Assembly (NCBI RefSeq): GCF_016236915.1
Contig: NZ_JAEHOK010000003.1
Location: 62,001-126,000, forward strand
Length of the DNA stretch: 64,000 nt
Source of the DNA: Salegentibacter maritimus
GTDB taxonomy: Bacteria > Bacteroidota > Bacteroidia > Flavobacteriales > Flavobacteriaceae
Reading direction: 5' to 3'
The translations under genes and the position numbers were made by a program. Each line of letters opens with the position of its first letter. Positions within the stretch are counted from its first letter, which is position 1. The notes below the pieces were generated by a model, which saw only the letters and a list, made by a program, of their open reading frames with translations, had not been told where the DNA came from and ran no database searches. Positions 18,798 to 27,310 of the stretch are shown piece after piece.

Positions 18798-19184
18798 TTA
18801 ATCTTTAAGTACTTTGGCTATATTAGGCTTTACATAGCCCGGCCCTTTAATTACTTTCCCGCTTTCATTATATAAGGGTTTTCCGTCTTTATCAAGCTTG
18901 CTCATATTACTTGCCTGTATTTCATTAAAAATTGCTTCAATTTTGTGTTCTAAACCGTGTTCTATAATAGTTCCGTACAAAACATATAACATATCACCCA
19001 GGGCATCGGCCACTTCCGTAAGGTCTCCCCTATTCACAGCCTCAAGGTATTCTTCGTTTTCCTCTTTCATTAACTCGTAACGTAAACGGTTCTTGCCTTT
19101 ACCCAGGGAGGCTCTCGGTTCTTCAGAAATGCCTAATTTAAAGACCTTGTGAAATTGCTTTACTGCAGAGAGTCCTTTCTTCAT
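18798..19184 (-). CDS. MazG-related nucleoside triphosphate pyrophosphohydrolase
   Basis: The 128-residue all-alpha protein has the metal-binding EExxE...ExxD pattern of the MazG/PRA-PH superfamily (MKEENEEYLEAVNRGD, then EVADALGDMLYV, about 39-68). Its extended C-terminus KVIKGPGYVKPNI is typical of the integron/phage-type single-domain members. It probably hydrolyses a (d)NTP to NMP and PPi as a house-cleaning enzyme; the substrate is unknown. It is monocistronic on the minus strand. Confidence 0.85.
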   Translation of the reverse strand: MKKGLSAVKQFHKVFKLGISEEPRASLGKGKNRLRYELMKEENEEYLEAVNRGDLTEVADALGDMLYVLYGTIIEHGLEHKIEAIFNEIQASNMSKLDKDGKPLYNESGKVIKGPGYVKPNIAKVLKD

Positions 19185-19251
19185 TTTAATAAATTTTAAA
19201 TCGATTATAGATTAAGCCTAAAACCTTAACTTTGCATAAAAGTATATAAAA

Positions 19252-19440
19252 ATGTTTAGCACCGGCCAACTCGTTTTCGCAGGCTTATTTATAGTTGTTT
19301 TTGTAATTGTTATTACACTTAGTTACAAAAAAGATACTTTATTACACAAAAAGCAATATAAAGGAAGTATGTGGGTACTTGTAGCTTTTCTTGCTTTTAT
19401 AGGTTTACTGTTTATACTCAAAACATTTTTGAATCCCTAA
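19252..19440 (+). CDS. small two-helix membrane protein
   Basis: The 62-residue protein has two hydrophobic segments (about 8-24 and 42-58) joined by the basic loop SYKKDTLLHKKQYKG. Similar short proteins recur in flavobacteria without an assigned role. A TAACTTTG -7 box at 19227-19234 lies 18 bp before the ATG, consistent with independent transcription; no -33 TTTG is visible at the right distance. Confidence 0.75.
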   Translation: MFSTGQLVFAGLFIVVFVIVITLSYKKDTLLHKKQYKGSMWVLVAFLAFIGLLFILKTFLNP

Positions 19441-19497
19441 ATACCTTATTTACAAAATATTGTTAAAATAAGTATCTTCGTTACCAAACCAACTCCT

Positions 19498-20529
19498 ATG
19501 AAAATTTTAAAATACCTTTTCTTTCTCCTATTGATAGTAATTATTGCAGGGTCCATTTATATAGCCACAAAAGATGGAAATTATCAAATTGAAGAAACTA
19601 AAGTAATTACCGCTCCGGTAGAAATGGTTTTCCAGGAAGTAAATGAACTTAAAAACTGGGAAAATTGGGAACCATGGTCTACTGAAAACGATGATATGAT
19701 TATTGAATATGGAGCAAAAACCAGTGGTGACAGCGCAAGTTATTCCTGGAAAAGTGAAGCTGCCGGCGATGGTGAGATAAAAACCATTTCTGCTAAGCCC
19801 TATGCTGAAATTGAACAGGAACTTGTTTTAAAAACACCTTTCGGAGAATCTACAAGCCAGGTATACTGGGAGTTCAATGAAATTAAAGATGGAACTGAAA
19901 TTATTTGGGGAATAAAAGGACAACAAAGTTTTATGGAAAAACTGGCCTTTGTTTTTCAGGAACAAAGTATAACCGAAATGATGCGCCCAAAATTTCAGGA
20001 GGGACTTAACAATATAGAAAATGTAATCTTAAATAAAATGGACACTTATACCATTAATGTAGATGGCGTTATTCAGCATGGTGGTGGTTATTATATGTAT
20101 ACCACTACGGCAAGTAAAATTAGTCAAATAGACAAAAAGATGGCATCTATGTTTAGTGAAGTTTCTGGCTATATGGATAAAAATGAAATTGAGAAAAGCG
20201 GCAATCCTTTTATACTTTATAATCAATGGAACGAAACGGCAGGAACAGCCATTTTTTCGGCGGGAATATTTACCCCCAGTGAAGTTATCACTCCGGCCAA
20301 TAGTGAAATTCTAACAGGGCTAATGCCTAATCAAAAGGTTCTAAAAACCACCTTAAAAGGGGATTATAAGAATCTTAAAGAAGCCTGGAACACTGCCTAT
20401 AATTATATACAGGCCAATGAACTTGAAGTAGCCGAAGATGCCAATAATTTTGAGGTTTACTTAACTTCGCCCGAAGAGGTTGCAAATCCGGCTAAATGGA
20501 TTACCCATCTTTATATTCCAATAAAATAA
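19498..20529 (+). CDS. membrane-anchored SRPBCC plus GyrI-like two-domain protein
   Basis: The 343-residue protein starts with an N-terminal membrane anchor (about 4-23). An SRPBCC (Bet v1-like) ligand-binding domain follows at about 30-180 (TAPVEMVFQEVNELKNWENWEPW), then a GyrI/AraC-effector-binding-like domain from about 190 to the end. Such pairs bind hydrophobic ligands in related proteins; no enzymatic residues are evident and the ligand is unknown. It is followed after 6 bp by crcB. Confidence 0.8.
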   Translation: MKILKYLFFLLLIVIIAGSIYIATKDGNYQIEETKVITAPVEMVFQEVNELKNWENWEPWSTENDDMIIEYGAKTSGDSASYSWKSEAAGDGEIKTISAKPYAEIEQELVLKTPFGESTSQVYWEFNEIKDGTEIIWGIKGQQSFMEKLAFVFQEQSITEMMRPKFQEGLNNIENVILNKMDTYTINVDGVIQHGGGYYMYTTTASKISQIDKKMASMFSEVSGYMDKNEIEKSGNPFILYNQWNETAGTAIFSAGIFTPSEVITPANSEILTGLMPNQKVLKTTLKGDYKNLKEAWNTAYNYIQANELEVAEDANNFEVYLTSPEEVANPAKWITHLYIPIK

Positions 20530-20535
20530 ACCTCT

Positions 20536-20910
20536 ATGTTTAAACAGCTATTATTGATTTTTGTAGGTGGTGGCCTGGGTAGTACATTTCGATATCTAAT
20601 CAGTAAAAGTTTAAATTCTGAGCGTTTTTTTATACCCTATGGTACTTTTACCGCAAATATCCTTGGTAGTTTATTACTTGGTTTAGTGCTGGGCTATGCC
20701 GCAAAACATAATTTCCTTAATTCGAATACCGTTCTATTTCTTGCCGTGGGTTTTTGCGGGGGCTTCACTACCTTCTCTACCTTTGTCTTTGAAAATCAAT
20801 CGCTCTTGCGGTCGGGAGATTATCTAAATTTCTTTTTTTATGCCTTTGGAAGTATAATTATTGGAATTTTAGCTGTTGTTCTAGGTCTTTTCCTTGGGAA
20901 ACTCTCTTAA
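20536..20910 (+). CDS. crcB: fluoride ion channel CrcB/Fluc
   Basis: The 124-residue, four-helix protein carries the family motifs GGGLGSTFRY near 11-20, the pore asparagine in GTFTANILGS, and GFCGGFTTFSTF, the Na+-site and phenylalanine-track region. Fluc forms dual-topology dimers that expel fluoride. No fluoride riboswitch is visible upstream; the gene is coupled to the SRPBCC gene instead. A strong terminator lies downstream. Confidence 0.95.
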   Translation: MFKQLLLIFVGGGLGSTFRYLISKSLNSERFFIPYGTFTANILGSLLLGLVLGYAAKHNFLNSNTVLFLAVGFCGGFTTFSTFVFENQSLLRSGDYLNFFFYAFGSIIIGILAVVLGLFLGKLS

Positions 20911-20954
20911 CATACTCAAAAATTTTACAAACTACATAATTTTACCACTTTTCA

Positions 20955-20987
20955 AAAAACAACCCCTAATTTTATAGGGGTTGTTTT
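20955..20987 (+). terminator. rho-independent terminator after crcB
   Basis: ACAACCCCTA and TAGGGGTTGT form a perfect 10-bp stem around an AT loop, followed by TTTTTA. It separates crcB from the glnK-amtB operon. Confidence 0.88.
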
Positions 20988-21079
20988 TAAATATTCAATA
21001 TAAATTAACCAATACCCCCTATTTTTCTACAATAAAACCGATATTTTTATACTTTTATACAAACTAAAAGTAGATTTGT

Positions 21080-21418
21080 ATGAAGAAAATAGAGGCAATA
21101 ATTAGAAAGTCTAAATTTGATGAAGTTAAGAAAGCTCTCCACGAAACCGAAGTAAATTTTTTTACATATTGGGATGTTACCGGGGTAGGTAACGAAAAGC
21201 AAGGTCACGTTTATCGCGGCGTATCTTACAGCACCAGTGATATTCAACGACGCAAAATCTCTTTAGTAGTATCAAATCATAATTTAGAAAGAACGGTAGA
21301 AACCATCTTAAAAGTTGCATACACCGGCTCTGTGGGAGATGGGAAGATTTTTGTAAGCCCGGTAGAAGAAGCCTACCGTATAAGAACTAAAGAAAAAGGA
21401 ACCGATTCGCTTTCCTAA
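21080..21418 (+). CDS. glnK: P-II family nitrogen regulatory protein
   Basis: The 112-residue protein has the P-II ferredoxin-like fold pattern: MKKIEAIIRKSKFDEVKKAL, a T-loop with VYRGVSYS (Tyr45 and Tyr49), then KISLVV and AYTGSVGDGKIFVSPVEEAYRIRT, which matches the ATP/2-oxoglutarate-binding B and C loops. The T-loop is somewhat shorter than the enterobacterial one. It senses nitrogen and energy status and gates AmtB, whose gene starts 28 bp downstream, the classic glnK-amtB arrangement. Confidence 0.92.
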   Translation: MKKIEAIIRKSKFDEVKKALHETEVNFFTYWDVTGVGNEKQGHVYRGVSYSTSDIQRRKISLVVSNHNLERTVETILKVAYTGSVGDGKIFVSPVEEAYRIRTKEKGTDSLS

Positions 21419-21446
21419 ATATCAACTCATTAAAAAATTTATCCTT

Positions 21447-22688
21447 ATGGAATTACTTACTACTAACAATGTTTGGATGATGGTATGCACCGTCCTGGTA
21501 TTTTTTATGCATTTAGGCTTTTCTCTTCTTGAGGTAGGACTAACCAGGCAAAAAAATGCCATTAACATCCTATTTAAAAATGTTTTTATTATTTGCGCGG
21601 GCTTATTAACTTATGCTATACTTGGATTTAACCTTATGTATCCAGGCTCATTTTTAGCAGGTATTATTCCCGATCATTTCTTTGACCTATTTGGGTTAAA
21701 CGCCCCGATAACAGATGGTGCTTTAGATCTCACCTATAACAATGGGTATACCTACTGGACAGACTTCCTTTTCCAGGGCATGTTCGCTGCAACGGCAGCA
21801 ACTATAGTTTCCGGGGCAGTGGCTGAAAGAATTAAGCTGGGAAGTTTTATGCTTTTCTCTATAATCTATATTGCCATTATTTATCCTATTATAGGTTCCT
21901 GGAAATGGGGTGGCGGATTTTTAGACGAAATTGGTTTTTACGATTTCGCCGGTTCCAGTCTGGTACATTCTGTAGGTGGATGGGGGGCCTTAATAGCTAT
22001 TTACCTATTGGGTGCTCGTTTAGGTAAGTTTGGAAAAGATGGCCGGTCTCACGCCATTCCCGGACATAATATTCCTTTGGCAACGGCAGGTGTATTCATT
22101 CTATGGTTAGGTTGGTTTGGGTTTAATGGAGGCTCTGTCCTTTCAGCCGATCCTTCCCTAACCTCTATTACCCTTGTAACCACTTGTCTTGCTGCTGCAT
22201 CTGGTGGGCTTGCTGCTTTTTTAGTTTCTACCATAGCTTATAAAAACTACGACCTAACCATGTTCCTAAACGGAATTTTAGGTGGGTTGGTTGCTATAAC
22301 TGCCGGTGCAGATCTTATGTCTCCGCTAGAAGCTGTACTTATTGGCTTGATAGCCGGAGGAGTTATTGTATTTGGAGTTTCCTTAATCGATAAACTTAAA
22401 CTGGATGATCCTGTTGGTGCGGTAGCCGTTCACCTTGCGTGCGGAATTTGGGGTACGCTTGCCGTAGGAATCTTCGGAACCCTGGCCGGTTTTGACCAGT
22501 TTCTTACCCAGCTAACAGGTGTGGGCATTATTGGTGCTTTTTCCTGTATTTCTGCTTATGTAATTCTCTCGGTTATTAAATCTACAATGGGACTAAGAAT
22601 GGAAGAAAAAGAAGAAACCGAAGGTCTTGATACTCATGAACATGGCATGAATGCCTATGCTGAATTTGGAACAGCGCATAACAGATAA
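21447..22688 (+). CDS. amtB: ammonium transporter AmtB
   Basis: The 413-residue transporter has eleven membrane helices and the twin-histidine conduction pair H174 (GSSLVHSVGGWG) and H329 (AVAVHLACGIWG). The Amt motif FGFNGGS lies near 224-230. The cytoplasmic C-terminal tail (about 385-413) is long enough for P-II contact. It takes up ammonium and is presumably blocked by the adjacent GlnK when nitrogen is ample. No signal peptide is seen. Confidence 0.96.
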   Translation: MELLTTNNVWMMVCTVLVFFMHLGFSLLEVGLTRQKNAINILFKNVFIICAGLLTYAILGFNLMYPGSFLAGIIPDHFFDLFGLNAPITDGALDLTYNNGYTYWTDFLFQGMFAATAATIVSGAVAERIKLGSFMLFSIIYIAIIYPIIGSWKWGGGFLDEIGFYDFAGSSLVHSVGGWGALIAIYLLGARLGKFGKDGRSHAIPGHNIPLATAGVFILWLGWFGFNGGSVLSADPSLTSITLVTTCLAAASGGLAAFLVSTIAYKNYDLTMFLNGILGGLVAITAGADLMSPLEAVLIGLIAGGVIVFGVSLIDKLKLDDPVGAVAVHLACGIWGTLAVGIFGTLAGFDQFLTQLTGVGIIGAFSCISAYVILSVIKSTMGLRMEEKEETEGLDTHEHGMNAYAEFGTAHNR

Positions 22689-22790
22689 ATAAACTACCTC
22701 AGTGCAAGCGCACGAGGCATTCGTTAAAAACAAATTTTTAATTTCGAGGCAAGCCTGATGGTATTAAGCCTTTATTATAGAGTAAATAAG
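22688..22790 (+). repeat. three-hairpin dispersed repeat, copy 2
   Basis: It contains all three modules: a head ACCTCAGTGCAAGCGCACGA (imperfect hairpin), the middle TTTCGAGGCAAGCCTGATGG, and the tail TTATTATAGAGTAAAT. It is 95% of the length of the best copy (44370-44460 plus tail). It starts within the amtB stop region. Confidence 0.72.
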
Positions 22791-23374
22791 TAACCGATTG
22801 AGATTATCGGGGGCACTTATTTAAACTTTTACACACCTGCCTTTATAGCTATTTCCCAATAGTTTTGAGTAGGCACTATAGGAACAAGAAAGTCTAAAGG
22901 CTTTATTAGAATTCACATAAATGAAATCACCCTCCGGTATCCTTAAATCAAGGTGTCGTCCGCCGGAGTAGGTGGTTTCTCTATTGGTAAGATTTGTAAA
23001 CGGCAGAAACAGCTAATCATAGGATTCCGAATCTGAAATTAAATCCTAATAAAAAAACATTCAAATTAAACCCCCTTCCATTAGTGCTAAAGTATAATTC
23101 TTCATATTTCACTTAAACCGGTGTTCTTAGTACCTTATTTTTCAGTTTAAAAGAAACTTCAGACGCAGTTCTTAAAAAATGAACTATCACATTAAAAGTT
23201 GAATCAATTTTAAAAATACAGGTCTTTAAATTCAACTAAATCTTCTTTTGAAAACAGAATACGTTCAGGATACTTAAATCTCATCTTCATATCCCGCTGA
23301 AACTTGACTGTAATCTTTGGTTGTTAATTGAAGTATGGAGCAGCATTAAGAAATAAAAGCTTAATGATTTCATG
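22791..23374. other. gene-free stretch with one hairpin and short decayed frames
   Basis: No convincing gene is present. At 22924-22978 an imperfect inverted repeat pairs AAATCACCCTCCGG with CCGGAGTAGGTGGTTT. On the minus strand around 23310-23210 a short open frame reads FQRDMKMRFKYPERILFSK before a stop. It looks protein-like but was not recognised and may be a remnant of a lost gene. The stretch separates amtB (+) from the hydrolase-like gene (-). Confidence 0.4.
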
Positions 23375-24799
23375 TTAACTACCTGCCTTGTAATACTTTG
23401 CTGTACCCAGATACTCCCTAATTTTATCATTATATGCTTTACTTAGTTTTAGATCTAAAATACCTTCAATATTATATAGGGCATCCATATCCTTATAACC
23501 GGTTTTAAGTAAATCCTCAAGGTAAAGTAAAGCCGTTTCGTGATCTCCATCATGTCCCGCAATTTTAATAATAGTAAGATAAGCTGCAGGATCGTCTTTA
23601 GCGAAAATAGTGCGAAGCACACTCACAAAGATTTTGGATTTTGCTTTTGCCTGGGAGTTTATATATGCATTATAATAGGTTTCACTATAATTATCTAAAA
23701 ACCCAAGAAGCCTACTAGCCATTTTTTGTTTGGGACCGGTTAATTTCTCTGATTGTTGCTTTAATTCTTCAACCTGGGCCACCCACCAACCTATATTTTC
23801 AAAATTGGAAATCGCCACATCGGCATCTAAATAATAAACATACTCCTCCTGCTTCTCATTTTCTGTATTGATAGCGTTACGATAATCACGTCTTTGTTGC
23901 TTAAAAGCTTTATTGCGCCTAATATTCTTTATTTGGTCACCCAAATCTACTTCAAGGCCAAAACCGTCATACTTGTCTTCAATTTGCTTTAATTTTTCAA
24001 AGGATTGATAATAATTGCGAGTACGCCTTAAAACCTGGGCATACTCAACTTCGGCATTATAGAGGGCTGTAATTAAATCTAAATCTGCAGGCCTTTTCCC
24101 ATTTTTTATAGCTTGCAATGTAAAGCCTGCAACAGCGTTTTCTATCACATCCATGTTAGGCCATTCGGTTTTACCGTTACACGAATAAAAATTAATTTCT
24201 GTAGGAAAATTCTCTTTATCCAAAATATCTTTTATTTCAGTCAAAACATTCTTAGTATACTTATCATCACAGGCCACCGCGCTAAAAAAGAACTCTTTTC
24301 CAGTATTCAAATAATCAGTATTCAACCAGGAATTTTCTACCGCTAATACTCCTGCTATATTATTATAAATAAAAGGCAGTGCACTAGCTAATTGCCCACC
24401 TTCTGCCAGCCCTGCTAAAAAAACCTGCTCCCTATCTATAGCAAACATGCCATCTACCCGGTTAATGAGTGGTGCTATTTTAGTAATGTTGTTTTTTAAA
24501 GAATCTTGTTTAAGGTTTATATTAGACGCTGCAATTATATAAGATTGCTTTTCGGCTATGGTTCTAAAAAATTGGGCAGTTGACCGCCCCCTACCCTGAG
24601 GATCGAAAACAAAAATTACAGGCCATTCTTTCTTTTCATCAAAATTTCGAGGAAGATAAATTGCAAAATCGTCTTCTAAGGTATCGCTAACCGGAATTGA
24701 ATCTACAATAGTACCGAAAGGAATTTTAAACTCCTGACTATTTCCCAATTGAGGAATAAAGATTAAAAGTAAAATTAGAAAAGGAATCTTTTTTATCAT
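23375..24799 (-). CDS. secreted alpha/beta-hydrolase-like protein without nucleophile
   Basis: The 474-residue protein has a signal peptide (about 1-21). An alpha/beta-hydrolase-like domain follows at 40-220 (AIYLPRNFDEKKEWPVIFVFDPQGRG, then DREQVFLAGLAEGGQLAS), and then a helical, repeat-like C-terminal half (about 240-474). At the nucleophile elbow, where active enzymes have G-x-S-x-G, this protein has G130-L-A132-E-G134 (codon GCA), so the catalytic serine is absent. It is probably a non-enzymatic binding protein or a pseudoenzyme. The helical tail suggests TPR-like scaffolding, which is inference only. Confidence 0.7.
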   Translation of the reverse strand: MIKKIPFLILLLIFIPQLGNSQEFKIPFGTIVDSIPVSDTLEDDFAIYLPRNFDEKKEWPVIFVFDPQGRGRSTAQFFRTIAEKQSYIIAASNINLKQDSLKNNITKIAPLINRVDGMFAIDREQVFLAGLAEGGQLASALPFIYNNIAGVLAVENSWLNTDYLNTGKEFFFSAVACDDKYTKNVLTEIKDILDKENFPTEINFYSCNGKTEWPNMDVIENAVAGFTLQAIKNGKRPADLDLITALYNAEVEYAQVLRRTRNYYQSFEKLKQIEDKYDGFGLEVDLGDQIKNIRRNKAFKQQRRDYRNAINTENEKQEEYVYYLDADVAISNFENIGWWVAQVEELKQQSEKLTGPKQKMASRLLGFLDNYSETYYNAYINSQAKAKSKIFVSVLRTIFAKDDPAAYLTIIKIAGHDGDHETALLYLEDLLKTGYKDMDALYNIEGILDLKLSKAYNDKIREYLGTAKYYKAGS

Positions 24800-24850
24800 A
24801 ATATGGTATAATTAGTATAAATATAAGCATAGATATCAAAGATCGTGCAT

Positions 24851-24877
24851 AAAAAAACCCTCATCATTAGATGAGGG
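24851..24877 (-). terminator. rho-independent terminator
   Basis: The stem CCCTCATC / GATGAGGG with an ATTA loop is followed on the minus strand by TTTTTTT. It ends the transcript of the small membrane protein at 24904-25098. Confidence 0.88.
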
Positions 24878-24903
24878 CTTATAAATGTTATATAGGATAT
24901 CTT

Positions 24904-25098
24904 TTATTTTTTAACGCGTTGTAACCTTAAGTTGTCGTTTTTAAAAAAGAGGCGTGCAACTAGAGACACTACCAGTAAGTCTGCAAAGACTAGAAATAAT
25001 ACTCTTACTACTTCAATCCCTTCAAAGTTTAAACCTGAAAATCCTATTGCACCGGTTAAGGCTGCCATAATTAGAAATAACGTACTATACTTTCTCAT
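24904..25098 (-). CDS. small DUF1328-like membrane protein
   Basis: The 64-residue protein has two hydrophobic helices (about 5-22 and 32-50) with the GAIGFSGL turn and VRVLFLVFADLLVVSLV helix seen in YtjA/DUF1328-type proteins. Its role is unknown. The start MRKYSTL at 25098 is preferred over an upstream in-frame ATG because it begins just before the first helix. A terminator follows directly. Confidence 0.65.
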   Translation of the reverse strand: MRKYSTLFLIMAALTGAIGFSGLNFEGIEVVRVLFLVFADLLVVSLVARLFFKNDNLRLQRVKK

Positions 25099-25310
25099 AA
25101 TGCAATTTCTTTTAAACAAAAATAGCCAGAGTATAGTCGTGGTAATATTAATAAAATTACAATTTGCTATTATTTAACTAAAGACAATACAAGCTTCAAA
25201 ATATAGTTAAAATAGACTCAAAAATTCAAACAATTTAACTGAAGTATATAAAACAGAACAAAAATATTCTTCTATAGCCTTAATAACTAAGACAAAATCA
25301 TCCCTAATTT

Positions 25311-25766
25311 TTAAGGGAATTTGGCATTATTCTTATTTATAGGAGCAAAGGCTACCACTTGAGAAAGAACGATATGTGTTTTGGTCTCACCATAAGTAAT
25401 TAGTTTATCTATTAATTCTTCTAAATGAGACTGGTCTCTTAAAATAACTTCCATTATAATATTTTCGTTCCCGGTAATACGATAACAATTAATCACTTCC
25501 GGAAACTCCTTTACCTTTTCTAAAAAAGGTTTTAACCTCCCCATAAAAGCACGAAGAGTGATCACGGCTTTTAACTGATGCCCTGTTTTATTGTAAGATA
25601 TTTCAGTTTTATAGCCTTTTATGATCCCCGCATCCTCCATTTTCTTCACTCTTTCTGCTACTGCCGGGGAACTTAAACCTATTTCCCTCCCAATTTCCGC
25701 AAAAGAATATCGGGCGTTTTCCTGTAGGCGAGTTAGAATAGCCCAATTAAGCTCATCAATTTGCAT
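25311..25766 (-). CDS. Lrp/AsnC family transcriptional regulator
   Basis: The 151-residue regulator has an N-terminal winged HTH (LDELNW-like opening, ILTRLQENARYSFAEIGREI, then LSSPAVAERVKKMEDAG) and a C-terminal RAM/AsnC effector domain (VITLRAFMGRLKPF and VINCYRITGNENIIMEV). Lrp-type proteins bind amino acids and regulate amino-acid metabolism or transport. It is divergent from the gene at 25883, which is a possible target. Confidence 0.92.
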   Translation of the reverse strand: MQIDELNWAILTRLQENARYSFAEIGREIGLSSPAVAERVKKMEDAGIIKGYKTEISYNKTGHQLKAVITLRAFMGRLKPFLEKVKEFPEVINCYRITGNENIIMEVILRDQSHLEELIDKLITYGETKTHIVLSQVVAFAPINKNNAKFP

Positions 25767-25882
25767 ATTAAAGTTTTATTTAAGTAATACCATCTAATCA
25801 AAGGTAAAATATAATTCTAAGTTTAAAACATTAAGTCAGGCTATTTAATTTCTCGCTAATTTTATACTGAAATTAATATTTT

Positions 25883-26287
25883 ATGGCGCAGGTATTTCCC
25901 AACAATACAACTCAAACCCCGGTTTATCGTAAAGCATTGGAAATCTTTAGGCTTTCCAGGGCAATGGCTGTACATTTTACGCAAGACAAACACATATTGG
26001 AAATGAGTATTTCCAATTGCCCCAAAAACAGGTATGCCGGAGACCTTATAAATGAATCCCTTCAACTGGCTCCGGGTGTTGCCTCTATAGCTACGGCTAA
26101 AAACTATAGCTCTAGATTAGAACGTGTTAGAAATATTAGAAAAGCAAGTAAAAGCCTAAAACTACTTTGTAAAAACCTGGAATTTTCTGGTGTAAGGGAA
26201 AGTGAGTTTTTAGTTTTATTGAAAAAAGAAATTCATCTTTTTGATAAAATGATTGCTGAGTGGATTCAACAACTTAGAAAAATTTAG
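25883..26287 (+). CDS. helical protein, possibly a four-helix-bundle family
   Basis: The 134-residue soluble protein is predicted to be largely alpha-helical, with four amphipathic segments (about 13-38, 52-72, 76-102 and 106-132). The layout resembles the small four-helix-bundle (23S rRNA IVP or Avd-like) proteins common in Bacteroidetes. No catalytic motif is seen and assignment to that family is uncertain. It is divergent from the Lrp regulator and convergent with marC, 14 bp apart. Confidence 0.55.
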   Translation: MAQVFPNNTTQTPVYRKALEIFRLSRAMAVHFTQDKHILEMSISNCPKNRYAGDLINESLQLAPGVASIATAKNYSSRLERVRNIRKASKSLKLLCKNLEFSGVRESEFLVLLKKEIHLFDKMIAEWIQQLRKI

Positions 26288-26301
26288 TATATCTAAGCTT
26301 G

Positions 26302-26916
26302 TTATTCATAAAAAGCAATTTTAATACCTTCTATAAGCATATTAGTTCCAATAATAGCTATAATTAAGCCCATTATTTTTTCGATCACAACAATTTTATT
26401 CTGACCTATAAATCGTACTAAATACTCACTGGAAATAAAAGCGAGGTGATTTAAAAACATAATTAAAGCAAACATGGCCACCACAATTCCCATATCCATA
26501 TAACTGGCAGTTGTAGTATAGTTTACTGCAGTTACAATAGTTCCTGGCCCGGCCAGAATTGGAATTGCCAGTGGAGAGATAGAAATGCCTTCGTTAAAAT
26601 CTACTTCTGTCTGGTTATCAATACTTGACTGTTGTGCCCTTATCATTTCAAAACCTACAAAGAATACCAAAATCCCACCCGTAATTTTAAAGGCGGGAAT
26701 AGTTAATCCAAAAAGCTGAAAAATATATTTCCCCAACAATACAAAGCCTGTTACAATCACAAAAGCCGTAAAAGTTGCCTTCTTTGAGATAAACCGCTTT
26801 CTTTTACCATCGGCCTGCTTTGTTAGGCTTAAAAAAATAGGAATATTCCCTACCGGATTATTAATTGCAAAAAATGCGGTAAACGCGCCTATGGCATATA
26901 ACCAGATATTTTCCAT
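26302..26916 (-). CDS. MarC family integral membrane protein
   Basis: The 204-residue protein has six hydrophobic helices and the MarC/UPF0056 landmarks: FFAINNPVGNIPIFLSLT near 15-32, FQLFGLTIPAFKITGGILVFFVGFEM, ISPLAIPILAGPGTI (about 110-124), and a C-terminal MGLIIAIIGTNMLIEGI. The family's transport substrate is unknown despite the name. It is monocistronic. Confidence 0.9.
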   Translation of the reverse strand: MENIWLYAIGAFTAFFAINNPVGNIPIFLSLTKQADGKRKRFISKKATFTAFVIVTGFVLLGKYIFQLFGLTIPAFKITGGILVFFVGFEMIRAQQSSIDNQTEVDFNEGISISPLAIPILAGPGTIVTAVNYTTTASYMDMGIVVAMFALIMFLNHLAFISSEYLVRFIGQNKIVVIEKIMGLIIAIIGTNMLIEGIKIAFYE

Positions 26917-27025
26917 AGCAATATGTTTTTGAAACTTACGCAGTTACAGGTTAAAATTAATAATTTGCAAAACTAATCTGAAATTTTAGCTCTACCCAAT
27001 AAAAAGGATAAAAGTTTTAAGTACT

Positions 27026-27227
27026 ATGCAATTAGATAATTATAGAAAACTACCATTATTTCAAAAAGCAGAAGAAATCTGCAGCATGGTTTTCCCGAAT
27101 TGTAGACTTCATCCAGGAAGAAAATGAAATACTAAAAAGCACCGGCGATTTTATGATGGCAAATGCTTTAAAACTGCCGGCTAAAATTGCAGATACCGAA
27201 ACAAATTCACAAACATTTTGCCAGTAA
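27026..27227 (+). pseudogene. frameshifted remnant of a small helical protein
   Basis: Reading begins MQLDNYRKLPLFQKAEEIC. Near 27083-27090 the meaningful frame shifts by one base and continues FSRIVDFIQEENEILKSTG, then FMMANALKLPAKIAD, before a stop at 27225. The joined product resembles a family of roughly 110-residue helical proteins frequent in flavobacteria, but the second half is missing and replaced by unrelated repeat-like sequence. Family recognition is from pattern memory. Confidence 0.5.
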
Positions 27228-27269
27228 AGATCCCTATTTCGCTGCGATCTTCGGGATAAGCGATTCGCA

Positions 27270-27301
27270 CACTTTTCCAAAGCTATGGCTTTGGAAAAGT
27301 G
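27270..27301. repeat. REP-like palindrome downstream of icmF
   Basis: CACTTTTCCAAAGC and GCTTTGGAAAAGTG are perfect 14-bp inverted arms around TATG. The core ACTTTTCCAAAG...CTTTGGAAAAGT also occurs inside the RAYT gene at 57413-57445. It lies 9 bp beyond the icmF stop and could also act as a 3'-end structure for that transcript. Confidence 0.75.
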
Positions 27302-27310
27302 GCTCTCTGC

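Noticed and set aside
21071-21078. TAGATTTG box as the glnK promoter
   Set aside because: It ends one base before the conserved ATG, so transcription would begin inside the coding sequence.
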